64,000 nt of DNA from Amycolatopsis sp. A133 (lineage in GTDB: Bacteria > Actinomycetota > Actinomycetes > Mycobacteriales > Pseudonocardiaceae). The position numbers were made by a program, and so were the translations under genes. Shown here piece after piece: positions 27,175-35,834 of the stretch (positions are counted from its first letter, which is position 1; each line of letters opens with the position of its first letter). Under the pieces are notes generated by a model. It ran no database searches. It was not told the origin of the DNA and saw only the letters and a program-made list of their open reading frames with translations. The DNA is taken from assembly GCF_031082405.1 (NCBI RefSeq), contig NZ_JAVHJU010000023.1:83632-147631 (forward strand), given 5' to 3'.

Positions 27175-28541
27175 CGCGGCCGGCCCGGCACTCCCGGTCG
27201 TGTCTGCCAGGGGTGCGGCCCGTCCAGCGGCCGGTACTCCACGCCGAGGGCGTCCAGCCGCGGCAGGTGGTGGTCCCGCAGGCGCGGCAGGAACTCCGCG
27301 TAGTCCCGCGGTCCGCTGCTCCAAGCCACCTCCGCGAACGCCGAGAGCCGCGGGAACGCCATGTAGTCCACCCGCCGGACGCTGTCCAGGTGCTCGCTCC
27401 ACACCTGGGCCTGCACCCCGCGCAGCCGGGGCCCGGTCAGCGCCGGCTCGTACGCGTAGACGTCTTCCAGCGTGTGGACCCAGCCGACCGGGATCGGCTC
27501 GTCGGGGTGCGAAGACTGCCGGTGGTCCAGGTACACGTGCTGCTCCGGGCACATCACCACGTCGTGCCCGGCCTCGGCCGCGCGCAGGCCCGCCGCCTCG
27601 TTCTGCCACGAGCCGATCACCAGCGGGGGCAGGCCGGGGATGTCGAGGACCTCGTCCCAGCCCATCGGGGTACGGCCGCGGGCCACCAGGTGCTCGGCCA
27701 GCCGGCGGACGAACTCGCGGTGCTCGTCGGTCGCGCCCGGGGTCTCGTCGCCGCCCAGGGCGATCACCGGGGACGGGAAGATCTCCAGCAGGTGGTCGAA
27801 CACCTGCCGGAAGAAGTCCAAAGTGGACTCCGTTGGCGAGAGCAGCGAAGTGCTGATGCCCCAGTCGGTCCAGACCTCGTAGGACGAAGAATCCCCCAAT
27901 GAGGGGTAAGCCGCCAGTGCCGCCCGCGCGTGGCCGGGGATGTCGATCTCCGGCACCACCGTGATGGCCCGCGCAGCGGCGTACGCGACGATCTCCCGCA
28001 GGTCGTCGCCGGTGTAGAAACCGCCGTGCGGCCGACCGTCCTGGGCACCGCCGCTGCCCGCCATCGACGACGGCCGCCAGCCGCCCACCGACGTCAACCG
28101 GGGGAACGCGGGGACCTCGAAGCGCCAGCCCTGGTCGTCGGTCAGGTGCAGGTTGAGCACGTTCAGCTTGTGCGCGGCCAGGAGATCGACGAACCGCAGC
28201 ACCTCGGCCTTGGTCCGGTAGTGCCGGGCGACGTCGAGCAGGCACCCGCGCCAGCCGAACCGCGGGTGGTCCTCGACCACGCCGCAGGGCAGTGAAAGCC
28301 CCTCTTCGAGGGAAGCGGCGCGGAATGCGTCCGGCCCCGCGAGCTGGCGCAGGGTCTGCCGCCCGTAGAACTCCCCGGCCGCGTCACCGCAGAAGAGCAC
28401 CACACCGGAAGGGGAAAGGGAAAGCCGGTACCCCTCCGGCGGCAGGTCGGCCTTCCGGACGTCCACAGTGGACGGCCACGGGCACGAACCCGCCGCCGGG
28501 GTCACCGAAACCGGACGGGGGAGCAGAGTGGCGAAAGACAT
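27171..28541 (-). CDS. GH20 beta-N-acetylhexosaminidase (DasD-like)
   Basis: A 456-residue glycoside hydrolase of family 20. There is no signal peptide, so it acts in the cytoplasm on imported chitobiose or related dimers. A small N-terminal domain (residues 1-95) precedes the TIM barrel: RGCLLDVARHYRTKAEVLRF, HLTDDQGWR, PEIDIPGHARA and the catalytic ALGGDETPG (Asp-Glu pair). W residues in VIGSWQNEAAGL and QAQVWSEHLD line the acetamido pocket. It follows the sugar ABC permease gene with a gap of one base, as dasD follows dasABC in Streptomyces, although there it is secreted. Last gene of the operon. Confidence 0.92.
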   Translation of the reverse strand: MSFATLLPRPVSVTPAAGSCPWPSTVDVRKADLPPEGYRLSLSPSGVVLFCGDAAGEFYGRQTLRQLAGPDAFRAASLEEGLSLPCGVVEDHPRFGWRGCLLDVARHYRTKAEVLRFVDLLAAHKLNVLNLHLTDDQGWRFEVPAFPRLTSVGGWRPSSMAGSGGAQDGRPHGGFYTGDDLREIVAYAAARAITVVPEIDIPGHARAALAAYPSLGDSSSYEVWTDWGISTSLLSPTESTLDFFRQVFDHLLEIFPSPVIALGGDETPGATDEHREFVRRLAEHLVARGRTPMGWDEVLDIPGLPPLVIGSWQNEAAGLRAAEAGHDVVMCPEQHVYLDHRQSSHPDEPIPVGWVHTLEDVYAYEPALTGPRLRGVQAQVWSEHLDSVRRVDYMAFPRLSAFAEVAWSSGPRDYAEFLPRLRDHHLPRLDALGVEYRPLDGPHPWQTRPGVPGRPR

Positions 28542-28542
28542 G

Positions 28543-29391
28543 TCAGCCCTTCACGGCGCCGGCCATGCCGGACACCAGCCGTCGTTGGACGAGGACGAAG
28601 AACACGAGGACGGGGATCGTCATCAGCGTCGAGGACGCCATCACCGCACCCCAGTCGGTGTCCTCCGGCTTGAAGAACACCAGGATCGCCTGCGGCAGCG
28701 TCTGGTTCTCGGTCTTGGAGATGATGAACGTCTTCGCGAACAGGAAGTCGTTCCAGGCGTGGATGAACGCGAGCACGCTGACCGCGACCAGTCCCGGCGC
28801 CACCAGCGGGAACAGGATCTGCCAGGTGAACCGCGCCCGCGAGGCGCCGTCCAGCTTCGCGGCTTCCTCGAGTTCGACCGGCACCGCCGCGACGAACCCG
28901 CGCAGCATCCAGATCGCGAACGGCAGGCTGAACGCCAGGTGCACCAGCACCAGCGAACCCAGCTCGTTCAGCCCGAACGCGGGCGCGACGCCGCCGATCT
29001 GGCGCATCAGGAAGAACAGCGGGATGGTCAGCGCCTCCACCGGCACCATCTGCGCGACCAGCGTCATCACCAGCAGCACGGTCCGGCCCTTGAACGAAAA
29101 CCGCGTCAGAGCCACGGCCGAAAGGAACGACAGCAGCAGCGACAGCGCCACGACGACCAGGGCGACGAGCAGGCTGTTGACGAAGAACCGCCCGAAGCCC
29201 GACACGGTGAGGACCCGCGAGAAGCTGTCGAACGACGGGCTGAACGTCCACGGCTTCGGGTTCGCCGACTGGATTTCACCCGGCGGCTTCACCGCCGACA
29301 GCAGCATCCAGTACAGCGGGAACGCGACGATCCCGGCGATGACGACGGTGACGACTTCGGCGACCAGCCGCCCCGGGCGTTTCACAGCCAT
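28543..29391 (-). CDS. sugar ABC transporter permease (DasC/MalG-like)
   Basis: A 282-residue inner-membrane permease with six predicted helices. The cytoplasmic EAA loop reads EEAAKLDGASRARFTWQILFPLVAPG, the contact site for the shared ATPase. The short N-terminus before the first helix (AVKRPGRLVAEVVTVVIAG) marks it as the MalG-type partner. It starts inside the end of the preceding permease gene (10-base overlap). No ATPase gene is present, as is normal for Das-type operons that borrow MsiK. Confidence 0.92.
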   Translation of the reverse strand: MAVKRPGRLVAEVVTVVIAGIVAFPLYWMLLSAVKPPGEIQSANPKPWTFSPSFDSFSRVLTVSGFGRFFVNSLLVALVVVALSLLLSFLSAVALTRFSFKGRTVLLVMTLVAQMVPVEALTIPLFFLMRQIGGVAPAFGLNELGSLVLVHLAFSLPFAIWMLRGFVAAVPVELEEAAKLDGASRARFTWQILFPLVAPGLVAVSVLAFIHAWNDFLFAKTFIISKTENQTLPQAILVFFKPEDTDWGAVMASSTLMTIPVLVFFVLVQRRLVSGMAGAVKG

Positions 29392-30329
29392 GCCGCGCTC
29401 CGGCGCTGAGCCCGGACGTACAGCCCGGTCACCGACAGCAGCAACAGCGTCATCACGACTCCGATCGCCGAGCCGAGGCCGTACTCCTGCCCGGCGAAGG
29501 CCTGCTGGTAGGCGTAGACGTTGAGCACGAGGTTGCGCCCGGCCACGCCGCCGCCGTTGGTCATCACGTAGATCTGGGTGAACACCTTGAAGTCCCAGAT
29601 GATCGACTGGACGGTCGCGATCATCAGCAGCGGCCGCACCATCGGCAGGACGATCGTCCACGTCGTGCGCCACGTCGACGCGCCGTCGAGCGACGCGGCT
29701 TCGAGGACTTCGTCCGGCACCCCCTTGATCCCGGCGTACATCGTGACCAGCACGAACGGGAACGAGCACCAGATCACCTCGGCGGCGACCAGCCCGAACG
29801 CGCCGAGCGTGCCGAAGGTCCACGAGTGGTGTTCGAACGGCAGGCCCAGCCCGGAGAGCACCTCGTTGACCAGGCCGAAGTCGGTGTCGAAGAGGAACAG
29901 CCAGACGTAGGACCCCGCGATCGCCGGGGTCGACCACGCGCCCAGCGCGGCGAGAAACAAGAGCATGCGGGGGAGTGAACGCACTCGCGAAGCCAGCACC
30001 GCGAGCCCGGTGCCGGCCACGAGCGAACCGAGGACGCAGGCCGCGGCGAACCCGACCGTCTTGCCGAGCACGGTCCAGAATTGCGCCTGGGAGAGCAGAT
30101 CGGCGTAGTTCGCGACGCCGAGGAACACCAGCGGCGCGTTGCCCGCGGCCTGCGGCTGGCCGTAGTCGTAGAGGGAGATCAGGACCAGCTGGTAGATCGG
30201 GTAGGCCAGCAGCGCGGCGAGCAGGATCCCCGCCGGGGCGAGGTAGAGCGCGGCCGCCCGGCCGTCCCCCCTCCGCCTCGGCCTCCGCGCGGGGGCCGTG
30301 ACGGAAGGAGCTTCCTGGACCGCCACCAC
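29382..30329 (-). CDS. sugar ABC transporter permease (DasB/MalF-like)
   Basis: A 315-residue permease with six helices after a basic N-terminus (RRPRRRGDGR). EAA loop: LEAASLDGASTWRTTWTIVLPMVRP. The family imports oligosaccharides from a lipid-anchored binding protein; here the likely cargo is N,N'-diacetylchitobiose or an oxidised form of it. Two adjacent GTG codons (30327-30329 and 30324-30326) directly follow the stop of the binding-protein gene; I give the first. The tight overlap means coupled translation. Confidence 0.9.
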   Translation of the reverse strand: MVAVQEAPSVTAPARRPRRRGDGRAAALYLAPAGILLAALLAYPIYQLVLISLYDYGQPQAAGNAPLVFLGVANYADLLSQAQFWTVLGKTVGFAAACVLGSLVAGTGLAVLASRVRSLPRMLLFLAALGAWSTPAIAGSYVWLFLFDTDFGLVNEVLSGLGLPFEHHSWTFGTLGAFGLVAAEVIWCSFPFVLVTMYAGIKGVPDEVLEAASLDGASTWRTTWTIVLPMVRPLLMIATVQSIIWDFKVFTQIYVMTNGGGVAGRNLVLNVYAYQQAFAGQEYGLGSAIGVVMTLLLLSVTGLYVRAQRRSAAWL

Positions 30330-31612
30330 TAGCCGAAGGCCTTGTTCATCGCGGCGGCCGCGTCGGCCAGCGCCGCCGACGGGTCCTTCCCGCCGGTCGC
30401 GATCTGCTGCACGGCCGTCGGCAGCACGTTCTGGCTGTCGATCTTCGACCACGCCGGCGTCGCCGGGACGAACTTCGTGCCCGCCTTGAGGGTGTCGACG
30501 AACGGCTTGAGGAACGGGTCGTTCGCCGCCAGCTTCTGCTGCACGGTGCTCAGCGTGGGCAGGTTGCCCATCGCCGAGTACATCTTCTCCTGGTACTTCG
30601 CGCCGCCGAGCAGCTCGACGAACTCCAGCGCCAGGCCGCGGTGCTTGCTCGCGTTGAACACCCCGAGCAGGTTGCCGCCCGCGAACGCCGGTGCGGTGCT
30701 GCCCGCGGTCGTGCCCGGGAGCGGGACCACGGCGTACTTGCCCTTCACCGCGCCCTGCTCGACGGCCTTGCGGTTGAAGTCGCCGCCGATCGTCATCCCG
30801 GCCTTGCCGCCGGCGAACGCCGTCACGCTCTGCGTGCCGGTCAGGTTCGCGCACTGGGCGGGCGGGCAGATGTCGTCCTTGAGCAGGTTCGCGTACTGCG
30901 TCACGCCCGCCTTGGCCTGCTCGCCGGTGACCGTCGAGGTCCACTTGCCGCCGTTGTCCTGCGCCAGCTCCCCGCCGTTGGCCCAGAGGAAGGGCAGCAT
31001 CGCGTAGGTGTACTTGCCGCCGACGGCGATGCCGTAGAGGTCCGGTTTGGCGGCGCGGATCCGCCGGGCGGTCTCGGTCAGCTCGGACAGCGTCGCGGGC
31101 GGCTTGAGGCCGAGCTCGGTGAAGACGTCCGTGCGGTAGTACAACGCGCGGATGCCGGTGTACCAGGGCAGGCCGTAGGTCTTGCCGCCGGACTTCGCGG
31201 TGTCCAGCACCGTCGGGATGAGGTCCTTGCCCTCGCTCCACGCCGCGAGGTCGCCGGTCAGGTCGGCCAGCGCCCCGGTGGCCGCGTAGTTCGAGACGTC
31301 GGTGTTGCCGAACTCGGCGACGTCCGGGGCGTTGGCCGGGTCGTTGAAGGCACCCGAGAACTTGTCGGCGCGGCCCTCGACCGGCACCCACTGGACGTCG
31401 ACCTCGACGCCGGCGTGGGCCGCCTTGAACTCGGTGATGGCGTCCTTGACCGCGGCCTCCTTCGGGGCGCGGTTGGCCTCGTCGAACAGCCAGACGCGGA
31501 CGGTGCCGGTCTTGTCGTCCCCGCCGGCGCCCGCGGGCGCGGACTGGGTGGGTGCGCAGCCGGCCAGCAGGGCCAGCCCGGCGACGAAGGGCAGGGTGCG
31601 GCGCAGTCTCAT
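30329..31612 (-). CDS. sugar-binding lipoprotein (DasA-like)
   Basis: A 427-residue extracytoplasmic solute-binding protein. Lipobox LLAGC (Cys19). The mature part has the MalE-type two-lobed fold: VRVWLFDEANRAPKEAA, PDVAEFGNTDVSNYAATGALADL, GLPWYTGIRALYYR and GGKAGMTIGGDFNRKAV. The segment FGNTDVSNYAATG resembles the ligand loop of chito-oligosaccharide binders such as DasA. ATG at 31612 has GGAGGTA seven bases upstream; the frame also opens 20 codons earlier, within the hairpin region, which is unlikely. Confidence 0.9.
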   Translation of the reverse strand: MRLRRTLPFVAGLALLAGCAPTQSAPAGAGGDDKTGTVRVWLFDEANRAPKEAAVKDAITEFKAAHAGVEVDVQWVPVEGRADKFSGAFNDPANAPDVAEFGNTDVSNYAATGALADLTGDLAAWSEGKDLIPTVLDTAKSGGKTYGLPWYTGIRALYYRTDVFTELGLKPPATLSELTETARRIRAAKPDLYGIAVGGKYTYAMLPFLWANGGELAQDNGGKWTSTVTGEQAKAGVTQYANLLKDDICPPAQCANLTGTQSVTAFAGGKAGMTIGGDFNRKAVEQGAVKGKYAVVPLPGTTAGSTAPAFAGGNLLGVFNASKHRGLALEFVELLGGAKYQEKMYSAMGNLPTLSTVQQKLAANDPFLKPFVDTLKAGTKFVPATPAWSKIDSQNVLPTAVQQIATGGKDPSAALADAAAAMNKAFG

Positions 31613-31635
31613 GAGGTACCTCCAGCGGGTGCCCT

Positions 31636-31677
31636 CGTGAGTGGTAAGGCGGGTTCTAACCCGCTTTACCACTCACG
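31636..31677. repeat. 42-bp near-perfect palindrome between lactonase and binding-protein genes
   Basis: Arms CGTGAGTGGTAAGGCGGGTT (31636-31655) and AACCCGCTTTACCACTCACG (31658-31677) pair over 20 positions with one mismatch and two central bases. It starts just after the lactonase stop and ends 24 bases before the binding-protein start, on the minus-strand transcript. It may be a terminator or processing site that sets different expression levels within the operon, or an operator. Confidence 0.75.
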
Positions 31678-31683
31678 ACGGGG

Positions 31684-32805
31684 TCAGGCGAAGTAGACGG
31701 AGTTGACGCTGCCGACGGCCAGGCGGCCGGCGACGGCGCCGGGCAGGCCGGTGGCGGGGTCACGCGGCAGCCACGTGACGGTGCCGGAGCGCTGGTTCGA
31801 GACGTAGAACCAGCTTTCGGCCGGGTCGAGGGCCACGTGCCGCGGCCAGTTGCCACCGGTGGGCACACTCGACACCAGCTTCAACGTGCCACCGGAGGCC
31901 GCGAACGTGGCCAGGGTGTTCGGACCGCGAACGGTCGCGTAGACGAACTTCCCGTCGTGCGAAACGAGGATCTCGCCCGGGTACTGCTCACCGGTGCTCC
32001 CGGCGGGCACGGCCGGGACGACGGAGAGCGCAGTCAGCTTCCCGGCCACCGCGTCCCAGCTCGCCACCGTCACCTCGGCCCGCAGCTCGCCCAGGATGTA
32101 GGCGAACTTCCCGGTGCGGTCGAACGCCAGGTGCCGCGGCCCGGCGCCCGAGGGCAGCTTCAGCTGCTGGTGCAGCGAGAGCTTCCCGGCGTCGAAGCCG
32201 TAGACGTACACCGAGTCGGCGCCGAGGTCGACCGCCAGCACCCAGCGGCCGGTGGGGTCGTTGACGACCTGGTGCGCGTGCGCGTCCCGCTCGGCACCGC
32301 GGTGGGTGACGAGGTCGGTGGCCGCACCGAGCTTGCCGCCGGCCAGGATCGGCAGCACGACGACGCTGCCGGAGCTGTAGTTCGCGGCCAGCACGTGCTT
32401 CCCGCCGGAGTGCACGCTCAGGTGCGTCGGCGCGCCGCCCTTCGAGGAGACCCTGTTGAGCAGCTTCGGTTTCACCGGGTCGGCGAGGCTCAACGCCGAG
32501 ACGTACCCGGCCGGGTCGCCTTCGTTGGTGACGTACAGCGTCTTGCCGTCGGCGCTGTGGTCGAACCACGACGTGTCGGTGATGCCCGGGATGGTCCGGA
32601 CCGGGGACAGTGCCGCGCCCGAACGGATGGCGACGTCGAGGCCGTGCCCGGTCGCCCCGGTGGTGTAGCTGCCGATGTACGCGGTCGTTCCGGCGAAGCA
32701 GCCCTTCTCCGTGGTGGCCGCGCCGGCGGCCTGCGCGCCGAGCACGGTGGCCGCGCCCGCGCCGGCCGCGGCGCCGAGGAACGTACGACGGGAAAGTCCG
32801 GTCAT
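31684..32805 (-). CDS. Tat-exported lactonase, seven-bladed beta-propeller family
   Basis: A 373-residue protein of the lactonase / 6-phosphogluconolactonase propeller family (PF10282). The N-terminus SRRTFLGAAAGAGAATVLG is a twin-arginine signal, so the folded protein is exported; a cytoplasmic pentose-phosphate role is therefore unlikely. Propeller stretches: YIGSYTTGATGHGLDV, PTHLSVHSGGKHVLAANY, HAHQVVNDPTGRWVLAVDLG, GPRHLAFDRTGKFAYILGE and WPRHVALDPAESWFYVSNQ, with the His-containing acid pocket of the family. It heads the chitobiose transporter operon behind a DasR-type site. I infer that it opens aldonolactones made by C1-oxidising chitin monooxygenases. Confidence 0.85.
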   Translation of the reverse strand: MTGLSRRTFLGAAAGAGAATVLGAQAAGAATTEKGCFAGTTAYIGSYTTGATGHGLDVAIRSGAALSPVRTIPGITDTSWFDHSADGKTLYVTNEGDPAGYVSALSLADPVKPKLLNRVSSKGGAPTHLSVHSGGKHVLAANYSSGSVVVLPILAGGKLGAATDLVTHRGAERDAHAHQVVNDPTGRWVLAVDLGADSVYVYGFDAGKLSLHQQLKLPSGAGPRHLAFDRTGKFAYILGELRAEVTVASWDAVAGKLTALSVVPAVPAGSTGEQYPGEILVSHDGKFVYATVRGPNTLATFAASGGTLKLVSSVPTGGNWPRHVALDPAESWFYVSNQRSGTVTWLPRDPATGLPGAVAGRLAVGSVNSVYFA

Positions 32806-32849
32806 CGTCTTTGTCTCCCAACGGGTTTCGGCGGTGACAGGCTCCAGTA

Positions 32850-32861
32850 TGGTCTAGACCA
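32850..32861. promoter_or_regulatory. DasR-responsive element (dre)
   Basis: TGGTCTAGACCA is a perfect 12-bp palindrome equal to the core of the DasR operator (consensus ACTGGTCTAGACCAGT). It lies 45 bases before the lactonase start and overlaps the stop codon of the preceding permease gene. DasR, a GntR-family repressor released by glucosamine-6-phosphate, should control the lactonase-DasABC-GH20 operon and could block read-through from the gene cluster upstream. Confidence 0.85.
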
Positions 32862-34242
32862 CGGCCATGAGCAATGCCGAAACCCCGAATCCCGAAAGGG
32901 AAAGCACGGTTTCCAGCGCGGTCCAGGACCGAAGAGTCTGCGGCACGGTGAGGTTGAAGTAGCGCGAAACGATCCAGAACCCGCCGTCGTTGACGTGCGA
33001 GGCGATGATCGAACCGGCGGAGATCGCCATCACGAGCAGCGCCAGCTGGATCTGCGAATATCCGAGCTGGGCCACGCTCGGCGCGATGATCCCGCTGGTG
33101 GTCACGATGGCCACGGTCGCCGAACCCTGCGCGATCCGCATGCCGCAGCTGATCACGTACGCCGCGAGCAGCACCGGGAGCCCGGCGTCGTGCAACGAGT
33201 CGGCCACGGCCTTGCCGATCCCGGTCGCCGAGAGCACCGCGCCGAAGAACGCGCCCGCGCCGACGACCAGCAGGATCATCGCCACCGGCCGCAGCGACTT
33301 CGCGGCCAGCTCGTTGAGGTCCTTGCCGGTGAACCCGCGCCGCAGGCCCAGCAGCCAGGACGCGAGCAGGACGGCGACGGTCAGCGCGACCGCGGGGGTG
33401 CCGATGAACGCCGCGACCCCGGCGAGCGCGGAGCCCTTCGGCAGCCAGATGCTGCCGAACGTGCCGGCCAGGATCAGCACCAGCGGCACCGCGATGATCG
33501 CGGCGACCAGGGCCAGCGACGGCGGGTTCTCTTCGCGCTCGCCCTCTTCTTCGGCGAAGACCATGTCCTCGGGGACGTCGACGGTGATGCGCTTGCCGAT
33601 CCACGTCGAGTAGAGCACACCGCCGACCAGGAACGCCGGGATGCCGCAGGCCAGGCCCATCAGGATGATCCAGCCGAGTTCGACGTGCAGCAGGCCGGCC
33701 GCGGCCACCGGGCCGGGGTGCGGCGGCAGGAAGGCGTGGGTGATCGACAGACCCGCCAGCAGCGGCATCGCGTACAGCACCAGCGAGCGGCCGCCCTGCT
33801 TCGCGGCGACGTAGACCAGCGGGGCCAGCACGAAGATGCCGATGTCGAAGAACACCGGGATGCCGAAGACGAAGCCGGCGACGCCCATGGCCAGCGGCGC
33901 CCGCTTCTCGCCGAACGACCGCAGCAGCGCCCCGGTGAGCACCTTCGCGCCGCCCGAGCGTTCCAGGATCGAGCCGAGGATCGTGCCCAGGCCGATGATC
34001 GCCGTGATGTGCCCGAGGATGCCGCCGAAGCCCTTCTCCAGCAGGGAGTCCGACGCCTTCTGGGCCGAGCCGACGATGGTGCCGACCGGCAGGCCCGCGG
34101 CCAGCGCCGTCAGCAGGCCGACCACGATCAGCGCGATGAACGGTTCCAGCTTCAGCTTGATGATCAGCACCAGCAGGACGGCGATCGAGACGGCGGCGAG
34201 CGTGAGCAGGCCACCCGTGGTGTGTTGCAGCCAGTGGATCAT
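32854..34242 (-). CDS. GntP-family aldonate:H+ symporter
   Basis: A 462-residue membrane protein with about 12 helices, of the gluconate permease family. Family stretches: EPFIALIVVGLLTALAAGL, FGIPVFFDIGIFVLAPLVY, THAFLPPHPGPVAAA and ASHVNDGGFWIVSRYF. GntP proteins carry gluconate and related sugar acids, also D-serine. Its gene overlaps the deacylase gene by four bases and is last in a three-gene unit with deacylase and ammonia-lyase, so the cargo is probably an amino- or acetamido-aldonate such as N-acetylglucosaminate. There is an acidic loop (EEEGEREE) near the middle. Confidence 0.9.
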   Translation of the reverse strand: MIHWLQHTTGGLLTLAAVSIAVLLVLIIKLKLEPFIALIVVGLLTALAAGLPVGTIVGSAQKASDSLLEKGFGGILGHITAIIGLGTILGSILERSGGAKVLTGALLRSFGEKRAPLAMGVAGFVFGIPVFFDIGIFVLAPLVYVAAKQGGRSLVLYAMPLLAGLSITHAFLPPHPGPVAAAGLLHVELGWIILMGLACGIPAFLVGGVLYSTWIGKRITVDVPEDMVFAEEEGEREENPPSLALVAAIIAVPLVLILAGTFGSIWLPKGSALAGVAAFIGTPAVALTVAVLLASWLLGLRRGFTGKDLNELAAKSLRPVAMILLVVGAGAFFGAVLSATGIGKAVADSLHDAGLPVLLAAYVISCGMRIAQGSATVAIVTTSGIIAPSVAQLGYSQIQLALLVMAISAGSIIASHVNDGGFWIVSRYFNLTVPQTLRSWTALETVLSLSGFGVSALLMAVV

Positions 34243-35834
34243 CGGGTTCTCCGGGGGTTGCGCAGGGAATGTCCGGCGAGGGCGCCGGTGGGACGGCCGT
34301 CGTCGAGGGCGGCGACGCCGTTGACGAACACGTGGGTGATGCCCGTGGCGGGCTGCCGCGGGTCTTCGAAGGTGGCGGTGTCGGCGACCGCGCCGGGGTC
34401 GAACAGCACCAGGTCGGCGGCGTACCCGGCGCGGACGAGCCCGCGGTCGGCCAGCCGCAGCCGCCGCGCGGCCCGCCCGGTCAGGTGGGCGACGCACTCG
34501 GCGAGGTCCAGTACACCCAGTTCGCGGACGTACCGGGCGAGGTAGCGCGGGAAGGTGCCCCACGCGCGCGGGTGCGGCCGGGCGCCGACGAGCAGCCCGT
34601 CGCTGCCGCCGGTGTGCGTCCGGTGCCGCATGATGGCCTGGACGTTCTCCTCGTGCCCGACGTGCATCAGGCACGACGTCCCGAGCCGCTCGTCGAGCAG
34701 GGTGTCGAAGTACAGCTTCGCCGGCTCGGTGCCGTTCCTGCGGGCGGACTCGGCGACGCTGTGCCCGACGAGGGGGGCGTTGTGGTCGTTGCGGACGCCG
34801 TTGATTTCGATGGCGGCCCAGTCGATCGGGACGCCGTGGGCACCGTCCGAACCGGACTCTTCGATCTCGGCGCGGATGCGTTCGCGTTCGGTCGCGTCGG
34901 ACAGCCGGGCGAGGGTCGCGTCCAGCCCGCCTTCGGTGGCCCAGCTCGGCAGCAGCGCCGAGAGGTAGGTCGCGCCCGGCAGGTACGGGTAGGTGTCGAG
35001 GGAGATGTCGCAGCCGTCGTCCAGCGCGTCGTCGAGAAGCTTCAGCAGGTCGGGGGCTTTCCCCTTGTTGACCGAGAAGTTCATCGTCGCGTGGGCCAGG
35101 TGCAGGGGACAGCCGGAGCGGCGCGAGACGTCGATCATCTCGGCGAACGCCTCCAGCGCACCCTTTCCGTAACTGCGGTGGTGCGGGCTGTAGAAGCCGC
35201 CCAGCTCGCCGACGACCCGGCACAGCTCGACCAGCTCGCTCGTCTCCGCGTACATCCCGGGCGTGTAGGTGAGACCGGACGACATCCCCATCGCGCCCTC
35301 GTGCAGACCCGTGGCGACGAGCTCCTTCATCCGGTTCAGCTCGGCGTCCGTGGCGGGCCGGTCGTCCCAGCCGACGGCGAGCATCCGGACCGTGCCCTGC
35401 GGCACCAGGTAGGCGGCGTTGACGGCGATGCCCCGGTCGAGGCGGTCGAGGTACTCGCCGACCGAGCGCCAGTTCCAGTCGAACCCCGGCGGGTCGTCGT
35501 TCCAGCCCGCGAGCTGCTGCCGCAGTGCTTCGAGCACGACGTCGTCGACGGGCGCGTAGGACAGCCCGTCCTGGCCGAGGACCTCGGTCGTGACGCCCTG
35601 GGTGATCTTGGCCGGGTGGTCCGGGGTGGCCAGCAGCTGCAGGTCCGAGTGCGAATGCATGTCGATGAACCCGGGCGCGAGCACCAGGCCGTCGGCGTCG
35701 ATGTGCCGCCGCCCGGCCAGGGACCCCGCTTCGGCGACACTGGCGATCTTCCCGCCGGTGAGCCCGACGTCGTGCCGCGTGATCGCGTCGCCGGTGCCGT
35801 CGGCGACCAGCGCGCCGCGGAAGACGACGTCCAT
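34239..35834 (-). CDS. N-acyl-D-amino-acid deacylase-like amidohydrolase
   Basis: A 531-residue metal-dependent amidohydrolase of the D-aminoacylase family. GFIDMHSHSDL carries metal ligands His60 and His62. The position normally held by the bridging Cys of D-aminoacylases (family NCG motif) reads GQDGLSYAP here, with Asp89 instead. Further ligands: SPHHRSYGKG, LHLAHATMN and HTGGSDGLL near the C-terminal third. Known substrates are N-acyl-D-amino acids; N-acetyl-D-glucosaminate belongs to this class because its C2 is a D-amino-acid centre. ATG at 35834 overlaps the ammonia-lyase stop by one base; the stop overlaps the permease start. Confidence 0.85.
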   Translation of the reverse strand: MDVVFRGALVADGTGDAITRHDVGLTGGKIASVAEAGSLAGRRHIDADGLVLAPGFIDMHSHSDLQLLATPDHPAKITQGVTTEVLGQDGLSYAPVDDVVLEALRQQLAGWNDDPPGFDWNWRSVGEYLDRLDRGIAVNAAYLVPQGTVRMLAVGWDDRPATDAELNRMKELVATGLHEGAMGMSSGLTYTPGMYAETSELVELCRVVGELGGFYSPHHRSYGKGALEAFAEMIDVSRRSGCPLHLAHATMNFSVNKGKAPDLLKLLDDALDDGCDISLDTYPYLPGATYLSALLPSWATEGGLDATLARLSDATERERIRAEIEESGSDGAHGVPIDWAAIEINGVRNDHNAPLVGHSVAESARRNGTEPAKLYFDTLLDERLGTSCLMHVGHEENVQAIMRHRTHTGGSDGLLVGARPHPRAWGTFPRYLARYVRELGVLDLAECVAHLTGRAARRLRLADRGLVRAGYAADLVLFDPGAVADTATFEDPRQPATGITHVFVNGVAALDDGRPTGALAGHSLRNPRRTR

